From Vibrio xiamenensis (GTDB lineage: Bacteria; Pseudomonadota; Gammaproteobacteria; Enterobacterales; Vibrionaceae), in NCBI RefSeq assembly GCF_900100015.1, contig NZ_FNDD01000013.1, forward strand, positions 62,001 to 126,000: 64,000 bases of DNA, given 5' to 3'. Within the stretch, counting starts at the first letter, position 1. The number at the start of each line of letters is the position of its first letter. The notes under the pieces are model-generated. The model had not been told where the DNA came from. It made no database searches and worked only from the letters and a program-made list of their open reading frames with translations. The position numbers were made by a program, and so were the translations under genes. Shown one piece after another: positions 37,161 through 46,107 of the stretch.

Positions 37161-38033
37161 CTAGTTTTGCGTGAGCCCGGAATTATGCGCGGAGTTGGTC
37201 AGCAATGTATCAATGGTTTGTGGATTAAACAGTGCCAGCAACTCATCGACTTTATTGCGCCCAGCGCCATTACGGCTGATGGTGCGTTTGACTTTAACCA
37301 CATTGAGCTCAGCGCCATGGTACAAACGGCGAGTTAAGGTGGTGTCGTGATTGGAGATAAGCACCGGAATACCGCGTTCTCTGGCAGAACGTTCCGCCAC
37401 ATCCGCCAGCGCAGCTTGGTCATCAAGAGAGAAACCGTTGCCTGCGTACGAGGTGAAATTCGCGGTAGTGGAGAGCGGCGCATACGGTGGATCACAGTAA
37501 ATCACACTGCCTTTGCGCGCACGCTTAAAGGTTTCTGGGTAGCTTTCACACACGAACGTGGCTTTATTAGCCTTTTCAGCAAAGAACTCCAGCTCTTGTT
37601 CAGGGAAGTACGGTTTTTTATACGAGCCAAACGGCACGTTAAAACCGCCTTTTTTGTTGTAACGACACAAGCCGTTAAAACCAAAGCGGTTCATATACAG
37701 AAAAGCTAACGAACGATACAACACATCGTTGGTTTGATTAAACTGGCTGCGCACATCCAAGTAGGCTTCTTTGCGGTTATTTTCAGCCACAAACCAACGC
37801 TTAGCCTCGCTAATATAGAGCTCTGGCTGCTGTTTAAGTAAGTTATACAGATTGATAAGGTCGGGGTTAATATCCGCCAGCAAATAGTGTTCGTAATCGG
37901 TATTGAGGAAAATAGACCCTGCGCCGACAAAAGGTTCCACCAATTTGCGCGCCTCTGGTAAATGACGTTGTATATCTTCAACCAGACCGTATTTTCCACC
38001 CGCCCACTTAAGGAACGCCCGCTGCTTCTTCAT
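37161..38033 (-). CDS. dam: DNA adenine methyltransferase
   Basis: A 290-residue SAM-dependent enzyme that methylates adenine in GATC. FLKWAGGKYGL is the SAM-binding FxGxG-type motif and YCDPPYAPLS is the catalytic DPPY motif. Dam guides mismatch repair and replication initiation, and is essential in V. cholerae because of chromosome 2 replication. The gene is in its conserved place after damX. The C-terminal tail is slightly longer than in E. coli (278). Confidence 0.97.
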   Translation of the reverse strand: MKKQRAFLKWAGGKYGLVEDIQRHLPEARKLVEPFVGAGSIFLNTDYEHYLLADINPDLINLYNLLKQQPELYISEAKRWFVAENNRKEAYLDVRSQFNQTNDVLYRSLAFLYMNRFGFNGLCRYNKKGGFNVPFGSYKKPYFPEQELEFFAEKANKATFVCESYPETFKRARKGSVIYCDPPYAPLSTTANFTSYAGNGFSLDDQAALADVAERSARERGIPVLISNHDTTLTRRLYHGAELNVVKVKRTISRNGAGRNKVDELLALFNPQTIDTLLTNSAHNSGLTQN

Positions 38034-38103
38034 TAACTGTTCTTATCTATCAACCGCAAATTAAGGCTGCGAAATGTAACATATTTTATTCCTCAGCTCA
38101 GCG

Positions 38104-39705
38104 TTATTTCACTCGGTCGATCTCACGATGTACCTGACTTAACGATTTTGCCCAAGGTTCAAGCTTTTGAACATCTGCTGGCAAGGTCGTTACTGCATCG
38201 CGCGCAAGCTGAATGGTTGGGAAGTTACCAAACGAAACAATAAACCAATCGACGTCGTTACGTACGGTTGGGTAGATGTAAATGTTGTTTTTAAGCTTAT
38301 GGCGGTCGAGGAACTGCTGCACTTCTTCCACTGAGCTTAACGCCGCTAGCTGCAACGTATAGCTACGTGGAGAAAACGCTTTTAACGCTTCGCGAGTATA
38401 AGAGAAAGTGATCACGGTTTGTGGCGCTTGTGGTGTTGCTTCTGCAGCAGGCTCCGGGCTCTCAGGTTCAGTGCTAGCGGTTGTCGCAACTTCAACTGGT
38501 GCCGGCGCTTTTTCTTGAGCGGCGCTAGGTTCTGGCAAAGCAGCGGGATCGATTGGCGTTAAGGTTGGCTCGGCCTCGCTTTTCGCCACTTGTGGCGCTT
38601 GCAACTTCGCTGCGTCGATGGCTTGACCAATTGCCGATGTGTCGACTTCTTCTGGTTTGCCATCAAGCAGTGCATCAACTACATCCGAAGTGATGACCAC
38701 TCGTTGCTGACCATTGCCCTGACTATCAACGCTGGTCGTGCTACTGGTCACATCTGGCGGCAGAGCGGCCGAGTCATCATCCGCACCATCATCTGATGAA
38801 TTGGAGAGCGACGCCTCGACGTTTTCCATGTTGTTGTCAGGAGAGTTCGATGAATCCAAGGTTGGAATCACGGTTTGTTCCATTTGGCGCTCGATTTGCT
38901 GAGCTTTTTGCTGCGCTGATGGCTGTTTGGTCATCATCCACCAATAACCACCACCAATGACAACTAATAATAATAAAATGATCGTACTGATCATAAATGG
39001 CGACCCGACAATCGAACGAATGACAATTCGCTTCTCAGGCTTTTGCTCACCCAACGCCATAATTTCTCCCGGTAAACGTCCTGCTTTACGATAAGCGTTT
39101 CTAACCCGCTTTTCCATGTTGTCTTCGACAAAGCGTATCACGAGTTGTTCAAAGAATCTGTCGGCATCATCGCGACTTAACGGCTCGACTTCCAAATCGA
39201 TCGGTTTATGCTCTTGCCCATAACTCAGACGAGTTAACAGCGGCTCCAGAGTATTTTCCTGAGCAAACATCACCACGCTGATATCCCATTTCGGGGTATT
39301 TTGTGCTTCCAGCACCAGCATCCACAATTCCGACAGCAGTGTCTCACTAAGCAGATGAGCATCATCGACCACAATCACAATGCTGCAACTTTGATCTTTC
39401 ATCAGGCGTGAAAAACTATCGACTAGGCTGTCGTGAGGATTAAACAGGGGTTCGGAGAGAAGTTGAGTCAGCACCGTACTACGGCGCGATTCGTCATCTT
39501 GGCTAGGATGACACATGAGCAAAGACTGATTTTTGTCTTGTGCCCATGCTTCTAAGTAACGCTGCGCCAGCCAGGTTTTTCCTGAACCATAGGCGCCACC
39601 CACAGTGACAAAATTAGAACCATAATTGGTTAATAGTCGTAATCTTTCTAAAAGATCCGTTTGAGTATCAAGCTCCAACACGCGAGGTTGATGCGTTACA
39701 TTCAT
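38104..39705 (-). CDS. damX: Cell-division SPOR protein DamX with AAA ATPase domain
   Basis: A 533-residue inner-membrane protein. The cytoplasmic N-terminal part is an AAA-type domain with Walker A GAYGSGKTW and Walker B IVIVVDDAHLL. A helix near residues 232-255 (ISTIILLLLVVIGGGYWW) is followed by an acidic and Pro/Ala-rich periplasmic linker and a C-terminal SPOR domain (YTLQLAALSSVEEVQQFLDRH) that binds denuded septal glycan. The AAA domain makes it longer than E. coli DamX (428). The ATG at 39705 is chosen because AGGA lies 8 bases upstream; an ATG at 39714 has no spaced SD. Tandem repeats lie just upstream. Confidence 0.92.
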   Translation of the reverse strand: MNVTHQPRVLELDTQTDLLERLRLLTNYGSNFVTVGGAYGSGKTWLAQRYLEAWAQDKNQSLLMCHPSQDDESRRSTVLTQLLSEPLFNPHDSLVDSFSRLMKDQSCSIVIVVDDAHLLSETLLSELWMLVLEAQNTPKWDISVVMFAQENTLEPLLTRLSYGQEHKPIDLEVEPLSRDDADRFFEQLVIRFVEDNMEKRVRNAYRKAGRLPGEIMALGEQKPEKRIVIRSIVGSPFMISTIILLLLVVIGGGYWWMMTKQPSAQQKAQQIERQMEQTVIPTLDSSNSPDNNMENVEASLSNSSDDGADDDSAALPPDVTSSTTSVDSQGNGQQRVVITSDVVDALLDGKPEEVDTSAIGQAIDAAKLQAPQVAKSEAEPTLTPIDPAALPEPSAAQEKAPAPVEVATTASTEPESPEPAAEATPQAPQTVITFSYTREALKAFSPRSYTLQLAALSSVEEVQQFLDRHKLKNNIYIYPTVRNDVDWFIVSFGNFPTIQLARDAVTTLPADVQKLEPWAKSLSQVHREIDRVK

Positions 39706-39772
39706 TGACGTCATCCTACTGACTTATTGTACTTTCACTTACCATGGAACGATTACTGACTCATGCTACTGG

Positions 39773-39847
39773 CAAAGTAAACTCGGTACTTGTGAAAACA
39801 CCGGTACTTTTGCGAAGTAAAATCAGTACTTTCGTGAAGTAAACTCA
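39773..39847. repeat. Tandem AAGTA-N7-TACTT repeats between aroB and damX
   Basis: Complete copies of the palindromic unit AAGTA-N7-TACTT occur at 39775-39791 and 39815-39831. A half copy with TACTT lies at 39805-39809, and GAAGTAAACTCAG at 39836 onward overlaps the aroB stop codon. The last two units repeat with a 22-base period. Regularity and near-identity suggest a binding-site array or a small expanding repeat. It lies 70-140 bases upstream of damX. Confidence 0.7.
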
Positions 39848-40933
39848 GAGTGTGCGGCAGTCATCAATTGCTTGTTGAATTACTGACTCAGGCACTCCTT
39901 TGACCACTTCAGCACGCCCAATGTCTGTGGGTAATACCAACCGCAGTTCACCAGCAAGGACTTTCTTGTCGCGCATCATATGACGCATGAAATCAGCAAA
40001 AGACATGCTTTCCGGTGTGTGGACTGGCAGACGAGCTCTTTTCAGTATAGAGACAATTTTTTCGACTTGCTCTTCACTGATAAGACCTTGAAGCTGAGCG
40101 GTTTTTGCCGCCATTGCTGTACCTGATGAAACTGCCTCACCATGTAACCAATTACCATAACCTAACTCGGCCTCTATAGCATGACCAAATGTATGACCTA
40201 GGTTCAGCAATGCGCGAATACCTGACTCTTTTTCGTCTAACGCGACCACTTCGGCCTTGATTTGGCAGCAACGAGCAATCGCATACGTCAATGCGGTTTC
40301 ATCCAAAGCGTACAGCGCATCCATGTTGTTATCCAACCAGTCAAAAAACTCGCTGTCATAAATGATGCCGTACTTGATGACTTCGGCCATGCCCGCCGCA
40401 AATTCTCGCTCAGGCAAAGACTTAAGGCAGTCGATATCAATGATCACCGATTTAGGTTGGTAAAACGCACCAATCATATTTTTACCCAGAGGATGATTGA
40501 CCGCGGTTTTGCCCCCCACTGAAGAATCAACTTGTGAAAGCAGAGTGGTTGGAATCTGAATGAAGTCGACACCACGTTGGTAACATGCCGCAGCAAACCC
40601 AACCAGATCGCCGATCACACCACCACCCAATGCGACGATCACCACATCACGGCTATAGTTGCCTTCCAGCAGGAAATTCATCACTAAGTTAAAGGTATCG
40701 AGTGATTTGTACTTTTCACCATCCGGCAGTTCAAGCAAAGACGGTTGGCAACCTTGCTGCTTCAGCTGATTAATAATGGTTTGAGCGTAAAGAGGCGCGA
40801 CTGTCACATTACTGATGACAACCACTTTTTGATTAGCAGGTAAGAAAGAAAAGTGGGCCGGATCATTAAATAATCCGGCACCGATTGAAATTGGGTAGCT
40901 ACGTTCGCCTAAGCTGACCGTAATCCGTTCCAT
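39845..40933 (-). CDS. aroB: 3-dehydroquinate synthase
   Basis: A 362-residue NAD- and zinc-dependent enzyme that cyclises DAHP to 3-dehydroquinate, step two of the shikimate pathway. Motifs: [43 protein letters not shown] and the zinc ligands in [27 protein letters not shown] (quoted in part). The start at 40933 ([15 protein letters not shown]) has GGAG six bases before it and gives the E. coli length of 362; an earlier TTG lies inside that SD. aroK is 29 bases upstream. Confidence 0.97.
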   Translation of the reverse strand: MERITVSLGERSYPISIGAGLFNDPAHFSFLPANQKVVVISNVTVAPLYAQTIINQLKQQGCQPSLLELPDGEKYKSLDTFNLVMNFLLEGNYSRDVVIVALGGGVIGDLVGFAAACYQRGVDFIQIPTTLLSQVDSSVGGKTAVNHPLGKNMIGAFYQPKSVIIDIDCLKSLPEREFAAGMAEVIKYGIIYDSEFFDWLDNNMDALYALDETALTYAIARCCQIKAEVVALDEKESGIRALLNLGHTFGHAIEAELGYGNWLHGEAVSSGTAMAAKTAQLQGLISEEQVEKIVSILKRARLPVHTPESMSFADFMRHMMRDKKVLAGELRLVLPTDIGRAEVVKGVPESVIQQAIDDCRTL

Positions 40934-40962
40934 GGTATTCTCCAAATCTAGATAAAAACGAC

Positions 40963-41481
40963 TTAGCTTTCTTCTAGCATTTTTACGATCTGGTTGGCTA
41001 CCACTTTTGCACTTTGATCGTCGGTACGAACGGTATAATCTGCGATTTCTTCGTAAAGAGGGTTGCGCTCACCGGCCAATTCTTCGAGAACTTCGCGTGG
41101 ATTGTCGGTTTGCAATAATGGACGCTTCTTGTCACGGTTCGTGCGCGCAAGTTGCTTCTCGATAGTTGTTTCTAAATACACCACAATACCGCGGGCAGAC
41201 AGGCGATTGCGGTTTTCTTTGCTTTTGATTGAACCACCGCCTGTAGCCAGAACAATACCTTGTTCTTCGGTCAGGTCGTTGATCACTCTTTCCTCGCGAA
41301 TACGGAAGCCTTCTTCACCTTCCACGTCGAATACCCAAGCGATATCGGCGCCAGTGCGCTCTTCGATCACAGTATCAGAATCAACAAACTCCATATGCAG
41401 TTGTTGAGCAAGGTGTCTACCAATTGTGCTTTTGCCGGCACCCATAGGGCCAACAAGGAAAATATTGCGTTTCTCAGCCAT
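40963..41481 (-). CDS. aroK: Shikimate kinase I
   Basis: A 172-residue NMP-kinase-fold enzyme that phosphorylates shikimate. The P-loop GPMGAGKST is at residues 11-19 and the shikimate-binding [16 protein letters not shown] and GGGSI follow. Length equals E. coli AroK (173). It lies downstream of pilQ on the same strand with a gap of 173 bases, which contains an AGATAATT/AATTATCT inverted repeat (41579-41609) and may hold a separate promoter. Confidence 0.97.
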   Translation of the reverse strand: MAEKRNIFLVGPMGAGKSTIGRHLAQQLHMEFVDSDTVIEERTGADIAWVFDVEGEEGFRIREERVINDLTEEQGIVLATGGGSIKSKENRNRLSARGIVVYLETTIEKQLARTNRDKKRPLLQTDNPREVLEELAGERNPLYEEIADYTVRTDDQSAKVVANQIVKMLEES

Positions 41482-41654
41482 GTTAAGCAGTAATTTACAA
41501 CGTTAATTCAATGACATCGCCACAAGATGGCCAGTGTTTGACTGGCGATAAAAAGTGCTTGTGGCACCTATTCCTCACAGATAATTCGTGATAAGACCCG
41601 AAATTATCTAGATAAGGTGTCACTAATGCAAATTTATTTTCGATTTTATTATAT

Positions 41655-43370
41655 TTACTGAGTGACAACTTTCGGTGTTACAAAGATAAGTAGTTCACTT
41701 TTCCCCATTTTTTGATAACTACGGCGAAATAATGAGCCAACTATGGGTAAATCCCCCAACAACGGAACCTTATCGAGCGTATCGCTAAAACTATGTTGAT
41801 AAATTCCACCCAGCACCACAGTTTCACCACTGCTCACTAACACTTGAGTACCAATGCGCTGAGTGTGAATCGCCACCGCTTCTCCAGTGCCCGTTTTAAC
41901 CACTTCACCGGGTCTATCCTGAGTCACGCTTAAATCCAAGACTAAGCGATTGTTAGGTGTAATTTGCGGCGTCACTTTTAAGCTCAGCACCGCCTTTTTA
42001 AACGCGACTGATGTTGCGCCACTCGAAGCCGATTCAACGTACGGTATTTCTGTGCCTTGCTCGATATACGCTGGCTGTTTGTTGGTAGTAAGTAAGCTGG
42101 GACTAGAGATAATCTCTGCTTTGGATTCACTTTGCAGCGCCGACAACTCCAAGTCTAGCAAGGTATTGGTTCCCAAAGTTGCAATTTGAAATGCGATTGA
42201 CGAGGTATTAGCCGCTGTTGCGGCGAGATTAACATTAAGCACTTGGTCTAGATTGATCTCATCGGTGGTGCCAGCCAATGGATGGTTAGCCTCGATAGAA
42301 CCACCGACGCGAGTCTCACCATGTTGCGCCATCACGCCCCAGCGTACGCCGAGTTCGTCAAGACTGCCTTCACTAAGCGACACAATTCGCGCTTCTATCT
42401 GGACTTGCTTAACCGGCACATCGAGCGCTTTGATCATTTCACTCACCACCTCAAGTTGCGCTGGCGTGTCGCGCAGCACCACGGTATTGGTTCTAGGATC
42501 GACGGCAAAAGAGCCTTGCGCCGTTAACAGTGCTGAAGCCGTGCCCGTGACTGGCAGCAATAATGGTGCGCTTTGAGGCTCGGGACTTTGCGTTGCCATC
42601 GGCGAGGACAAACTTGGATGCGGACTTCCCGCCAGCATGGTAGCAATCTCGTCGACTTTGGCGTAATTCAGCCGTATGACTTTAGTTGCCATTGGCGTTT
42701 GCACCGCTGAAGTGACGCTGGTATCCGTTGATGTCGTCACCAGCACCACATTACCTTGCAGATGTTTCTTCAAACCTTTGACTTGCAGAATTAAATCAAA
42801 CACTTGCGGCCAAGGTACGTCATCAAGACGCAGCGTCAGATTGCCTGCCACACTGTCGGATACCACGAGATTAAAATCGTTATAGTCGGCGACCAATTGC
42901 AGCGCGCGCCTGAGCTCAATATCTTGAAAATTCATCGACATTCGCTCAAGGCTTGCAAACAGAGGCTTTGACGCTTGCGGCGCTAAGGTTAAGTGTAACG
43001 TGTTGCCAAGTAGCGCGTGATGAAAGCTAAAATCATCTGTCGTGTTGATAGTCAGTTTGCTGCCGAGTTCGGTTCGACTGACCTCAATACTGGTCACCAA
43101 AGTGGCAAAATCACTCACCTGTAACAGCTGCAATTGTTGGTTACTCACTTGGGTGTTAGGCAAATTCACCACCAGCCCTGGTGGCTGTTTTTTCGCATCG
43201 ACCACCACATTGGCGTTACTTAACCTTAATACCACCTGCGCATGACGCTGCGGATCTAATTGAAAATCAATTTGTTGCAACTGATTGAGACTCTGACTCA
43301 ACGCCCAACAAGGCCACAGTAGAGAAACAACCAAGGCCATTCGCCAATAAGCCTGACAAGGTTTTATCAT
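41655..43370 (-). CDS. pilQ: Type IV pilus secretin PilQ
   Basis: A 571-residue outer-membrane secretin through which the type IV (DNA-uptake/competence) pilus is extruded. It has a signal peptide (MALVVSLLWPCWALS), an AMIN-like region, an STN domain (LERMSMNFQDIELRRALQLVADY), an N1 domain (VIRLNYAKVDEIATML) and a C-terminal secretin domain with VPLLGDLPIVGSLFR. The open frame reaches 43430, but the ATG at 43370 has the best SD (GGATGG) and signal sequence. It ends the pilMNOPQ operon. Confidence 0.95.
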   Translation of the reverse strand: MIKPCQAYWRMALVVSLLWPCWALSQSLNQLQQIDFQLDPQRHAQVVLRLSNANVVVDAKKQPPGLVVNLPNTQVSNQQLQLLQVSDFATLVTSIEVSRTELGSKLTINTTDDFSFHHALLGNTLHLTLAPQASKPLFASLERMSMNFQDIELRRALQLVADYNDFNLVVSDSVAGNLTLRLDDVPWPQVFDLILQVKGLKKHLQGNVVLVTTSTDTSVTSAVQTPMATKVIRLNYAKVDEIATMLAGSPHPSLSSPMATQSPEPQSAPLLLPVTGTASALLTAQGSFAVDPRTNTVVLRDTPAQLEVVSEMIKALDVPVKQVQIEARIVSLSEGSLDELGVRWGVMAQHGETRVGGSIEANHPLAGTTDEINLDQVLNVNLAATAANTSSIAFQIATLGTNTLLDLELSALQSESKAEIISSPSLLTTNKQPAYIEQGTEIPYVESASSGATSVAFKKAVLSLKVTPQITPNNRLVLDLSVTQDRPGEVVKTGTGEAVAIHTQRIGTQVLVSSGETVVLGGIYQHSFSDTLDKVPLLGDLPIVGSLFRRSYQKMGKSELLIFVTPKVVTQ

Positions 43371-43405
43371 CGGTTCCATCCGTTTTGATTTATTGTTGAT
43401 TTGAT

Positions 43406-43900
43406 TTATTGTTGATTGGTTAGCGACCAAGTCACCACTGGCGAATCACAGCTGAGCTTCAGCGCGATTTGCTCAGCCTCAATGCTCGTAAGCTGCGCAT
43501 ATTCAGCGCCAATCCGCTGCCCTGCTTTTACTGCCACTACCTCGCCACTTGGCAGCGAAAAAAGCGCGACTCGGCTGGTTGAGTTACGTATCACGCCTTG
43601 AAATATCAGTTCAGCCAAAGGGTAACGATTGTATGCCGAAGTCGGCGGCTTAGCCGCGTTCTCAGGCTTTGGTTGACACGATGCTAATAGTTGCTCTTGT
43701 TGTTCAAACTGACCGTTAGGCGTTGAAAAAGGTGAACGCTCAAGCTGAAACGGATAACTCACTGCGCCAAGAGTGAATATCGGCACTGTCGATGTAGGAT
43801 TAACGTCGACCTTGTTCGGAAGCAGAAGCGGCGTTTGCTGAGCGCGGCAGGCTATGAGCAACAAGGTTGAGATAACCAAAATCGGGACACGATTGATCAT
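43406..43900 (-). CDS. pilP: Type IV pilus assembly lipoprotein PilP
   Basis: A 164-residue inner-membrane lipoprotein that links PilN/PilO to the secretin. Signal peptide and lipobox are MINRVPILVISTLLLIAC with the lipidated Cys18. The homology-region core is YPLAELIFQGVIRNSTSRVALFSLP and GEVVAVKAGQRIG. The ATG at 43900 overlaps the pilO stop as ATGA, so translation is coupled; the longer frame from 43945 lies within pilO. Confidence 0.93.
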   Translation of the reverse strand: MINRVPILVISTLLLIACRAQQTPLLLPNKVDVNPTSTVPIFTLGAVSYPFQLERSPFSTPNGQFEQQEQLLASCQPKPENAAKPPTSAYNRYPLAELIFQGVIRNSTSRVALFSLPSGEVVAVKAGQRIGAEYAQLTSIEAEQIALKLSCDSPVVTWSLTNQQ

Positions 43901-44478
43901 GGCTGCTCCTGCATCACTTGGTATAAATAAGCCTGAGCACGCCACTTAAGCCGTGATGCATTGGCTGAGGCTCGCTGCCAAGTGGAATGCTCAAACACAA
44001 TCAGATAGTCCAGCGCTGCCAGTGCGGCGATAAATTTGCCAATAGCGTGGTAGTCACCCTGCAACTCAATCGTTATGCCTTGGCGCACATAGCCATTGTC
44101 CGCTTGAACTTTGCCCCAGCGAATCTGCTCAAACGTAAGGCCATATTCGTGACCGTGGCGATTAATTGCGTCAACAACCGCAGCCTGCTGGTAAGGAGAC
44201 TTGAGTTTGCTCGCCAGCAGTTCAGCTTTTGTTTCGCTAACCGCGAGCTCGGTTTCCAGCATACGCCACTTTTCGGCTTGTTTATTCAGCGCGCTAAACT
44301 GGCGGCTTAATACGTTTTCTTGCTGCTTGGCTGCGTTAAGTTGATTGAGCTTGGGCTCAAGGTAAAACTTACCCGCAACGCCAAAACACATCAGTCCAAA
44401 CAGCAAAATCGCCAAACTTTGATGCGCGCGCGGCCAATCGGCAATGTCTTCAAGGTTCCAGTGTAAAAGCTGACTCAT
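43897..44478 (-). CDS. pilO: Type IV pilus inner-membrane alignment protein PilO
   Basis: A 193-residue bitopic protein with one helix near residues 23-42 (SLAILLFGLMCFGVAGKFYL), a coiled coil and a ferredoxin-like periplasmic domain (GITIELQGDYHAIGKFIAAL). It forms the PilMNOP alignment complex. Its start overlaps the pilN stop by four bases (ATGA). Confidence 0.93.
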   Translation of the reverse strand: MSQLLHWNLEDIADWPRAHQSLAILLFGLMCFGVAGKFYLEPKLNQLNAAKQQENVLSRQFSALNKQAEKWRMLETELAVSETKAELLASKLKSPYQQAAVVDAINRHGHEYGLTFEQIRWGKVQADNGYVRQGITIELQGDYHAIGKFIAALAALDYLIVFEHSTWQRASANASRLKWRAQAYLYQVMQEQP

Positions 44479-45047
44479 TGCTCGCCACCTTGAATCACAG
44501 CACGCGATTGCAATGTAAAAGACAACTCAAAACGGGCATAACGCTGCCTAAAGCGCATTGAATCATGTTCGATGCGATGAATCTTGAGCTCAGCCACCCG
44601 CTCATTACTCTCAAGCTGGCTAACCGTGCTAGTTAAATTTTGAGTCGAGTCGCTTATTCCCGCTAACGATACTCGGTTGCGGTTGACTTCGAGCTTATCG
44701 AGATACACACCATCGCTAATCAAGCGGGTAAGTAATGTCATCACCTGAATTGGGGCATGTTGTTGGTGATGAAAACGTTGTAGGGTCTGTAATTGCTCGT
44801 TTAATAACTGATAACGCTGCTGACGTTGCTGGTAATGGCTTTGCTCGCTTTGCTGATCGCGTAAATACTGATTAAGAGTCGCGACACGCTGGTTTTGCAG
44901 AGTAACCTGCCCATCAAGCACAGCGCCAATGCCCCAAACCACAAGCAATATCACTAGCATAGCGGCAACAAAACAGGTCCAAAATTGGCGTTTATAACGG
45001 CGGCGAGCCATTTCTCGCCAAGGCAGCAGATTAATGTTGTCCAGCAT
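44475..45047 (-). CDS. pilN: Type IV pilus inner-membrane protein PilN
   Basis: A 190-residue bitopic protein. The cytoplasmic N-terminus MLDNINLLPWREMARR has the conserved INLLPWR motif that docks in PilM. One helix (about 27-46) and a coiled-coil periplasmic part follow. It overlaps the end of pilM by 17 bases. Confidence 0.95.
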   Translation of the reverse strand: MLDNINLLPWREMARRRYKRQFWTCFVAAMLVILLVVWGIGAVLDGQVTLQNQRVATLNQYLRDQQSEQSHYQQRQQRYQLLNEQLQTLQRFHHQQHAPIQVMTLLTRLISDGVYLDKLEVNRNRVSLAGISDSTQNLTSTVSQLESNERVAELKIHRIEHDSMRFRQRYARFELSFTLQSRAVIQGGEQ

Positions 45048-45966
45048 CGTCCCGTCCCAGCCAGCTAAAAGCTCGCAGTGCTAATCCAGTAGCGAGGCCG
45101 TATGCACCGCTCAGGCAAAGCGAAGATTGCAACGCTTTCTCTTGCTTGACCAAATCCGTTAACGCGACCTGAATACAAGGCAGTTGTAACTTGTCACTCA
45201 GCGTTAAACTCAATGTTTCGCTATCGGCGGCTTCACCGCACAGCCACACACCGGAAATTGAGCAATCATGCTGCGCCAATAAACGCTCAATGGTGCGTTT
45301 TAGCTCCTCGACTAAGCTATGCTCACGCCAAGCAAAGCTGCGCATAAATGGAGCAGCATCAAAAAAATCGATCGCGAGTTGCGCTTGATGTGGTTCCAGA
45401 TTGAGGAGTAAATAGTCGCAGCGCTGATAGATTGAGGCCTGTAACTGCCAGAGTTGAACTAAGCTTCGCGCTTTGGTGTCCAACATCACGGGTTGAAATC
45501 CCGCCCCTCGCAGCCAAGTTTGCAGGTTTTCGATCAAGTCACTCTTGGTCGCATAAACTTGATAGCTTGCATGATCGGATAAAGGGCTTGGCTCACACAC
45601 AGGGACATAATCAAACTCAACTTCATCCATGGCCAATGTCGATTGCTGAGATAGAGCATGAGCGATCGCAAATTCGAGATCTGGTGCGATGAGTTGGCTA
45701 TCTACCTGTATTAATTTATTAATTACTGAGTTATCAGGTACCGCTAACGAGACTCGGCGGCTAAATAAAGGCAGCCCCTTCCTTAGTTCTTTGAGTTTCT
45801 TTACAATTTCCTGATAATTTTGCTTGGGGTTATCAGAGAAAATACCCGCTTCTACTGGCAATTCTCGATAGTCCATAAGCAAAAAATGATTGCCGTTTGG
45901 CTTTAGCGTCACGGCGCGAATTGCGCGATGACCTAAGTCGATGCCAGTGATCATTGATCTACCCAT
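45031..45966 (-). CDS. pilM: Type IV pilus actin-like ATPase PilM
   Basis: A 311-residue cytoplasmic protein with the actin/FtsA fold: ITGIDLGHRAIRAVTL is the phosphate-1 region. It binds PilN and connects the alignment complex to the pilus motor. The ATG at 45966 is preceded by GGAG; an internal ATG at 45954 is possible. It is the first gene of the operon, divergent from mrcA across a 141-base control region. Confidence 0.94.
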   Translation of the reverse strand: MGRSMITGIDLGHRAIRAVTLKPNGNHFLLMDYRELPVEAGIFSDNPKQNYQEIVKKLKELRKGLPLFSRRVSLAVPDNSVINKLIQVDSQLIAPDLEFAIAHALSQQSTLAMDEVEFDYVPVCEPSPLSDHASYQVYATKSDLIENLQTWLRGAGFQPVMLDTKARSLVQLWQLQASIYQRCDYLLLNLEPHQAQLAIDFFDAAPFMRSFAWREHSLVEELKRTIERLLAQHDCSISGVWLCGEAADSETLSLTLSDKLQLPCIQVALTDLVKQEKALQSSLCLSGAYGLATGLALRAFSWLGRDDAGQH

Positions 45967-46107
45967 TTAGCTCAGCTCCATACTAATGGCTTGGCTCTTG
46001 TGTTTAAATGGGCGCACCATTTAGCACAAATACAATTTTGAGCTAAGTTTTAGCTTAGAGTACAAGGGTTTGCATATAGCAAGCCGAAACTAATCAGGGA
46101 TTCTCCG

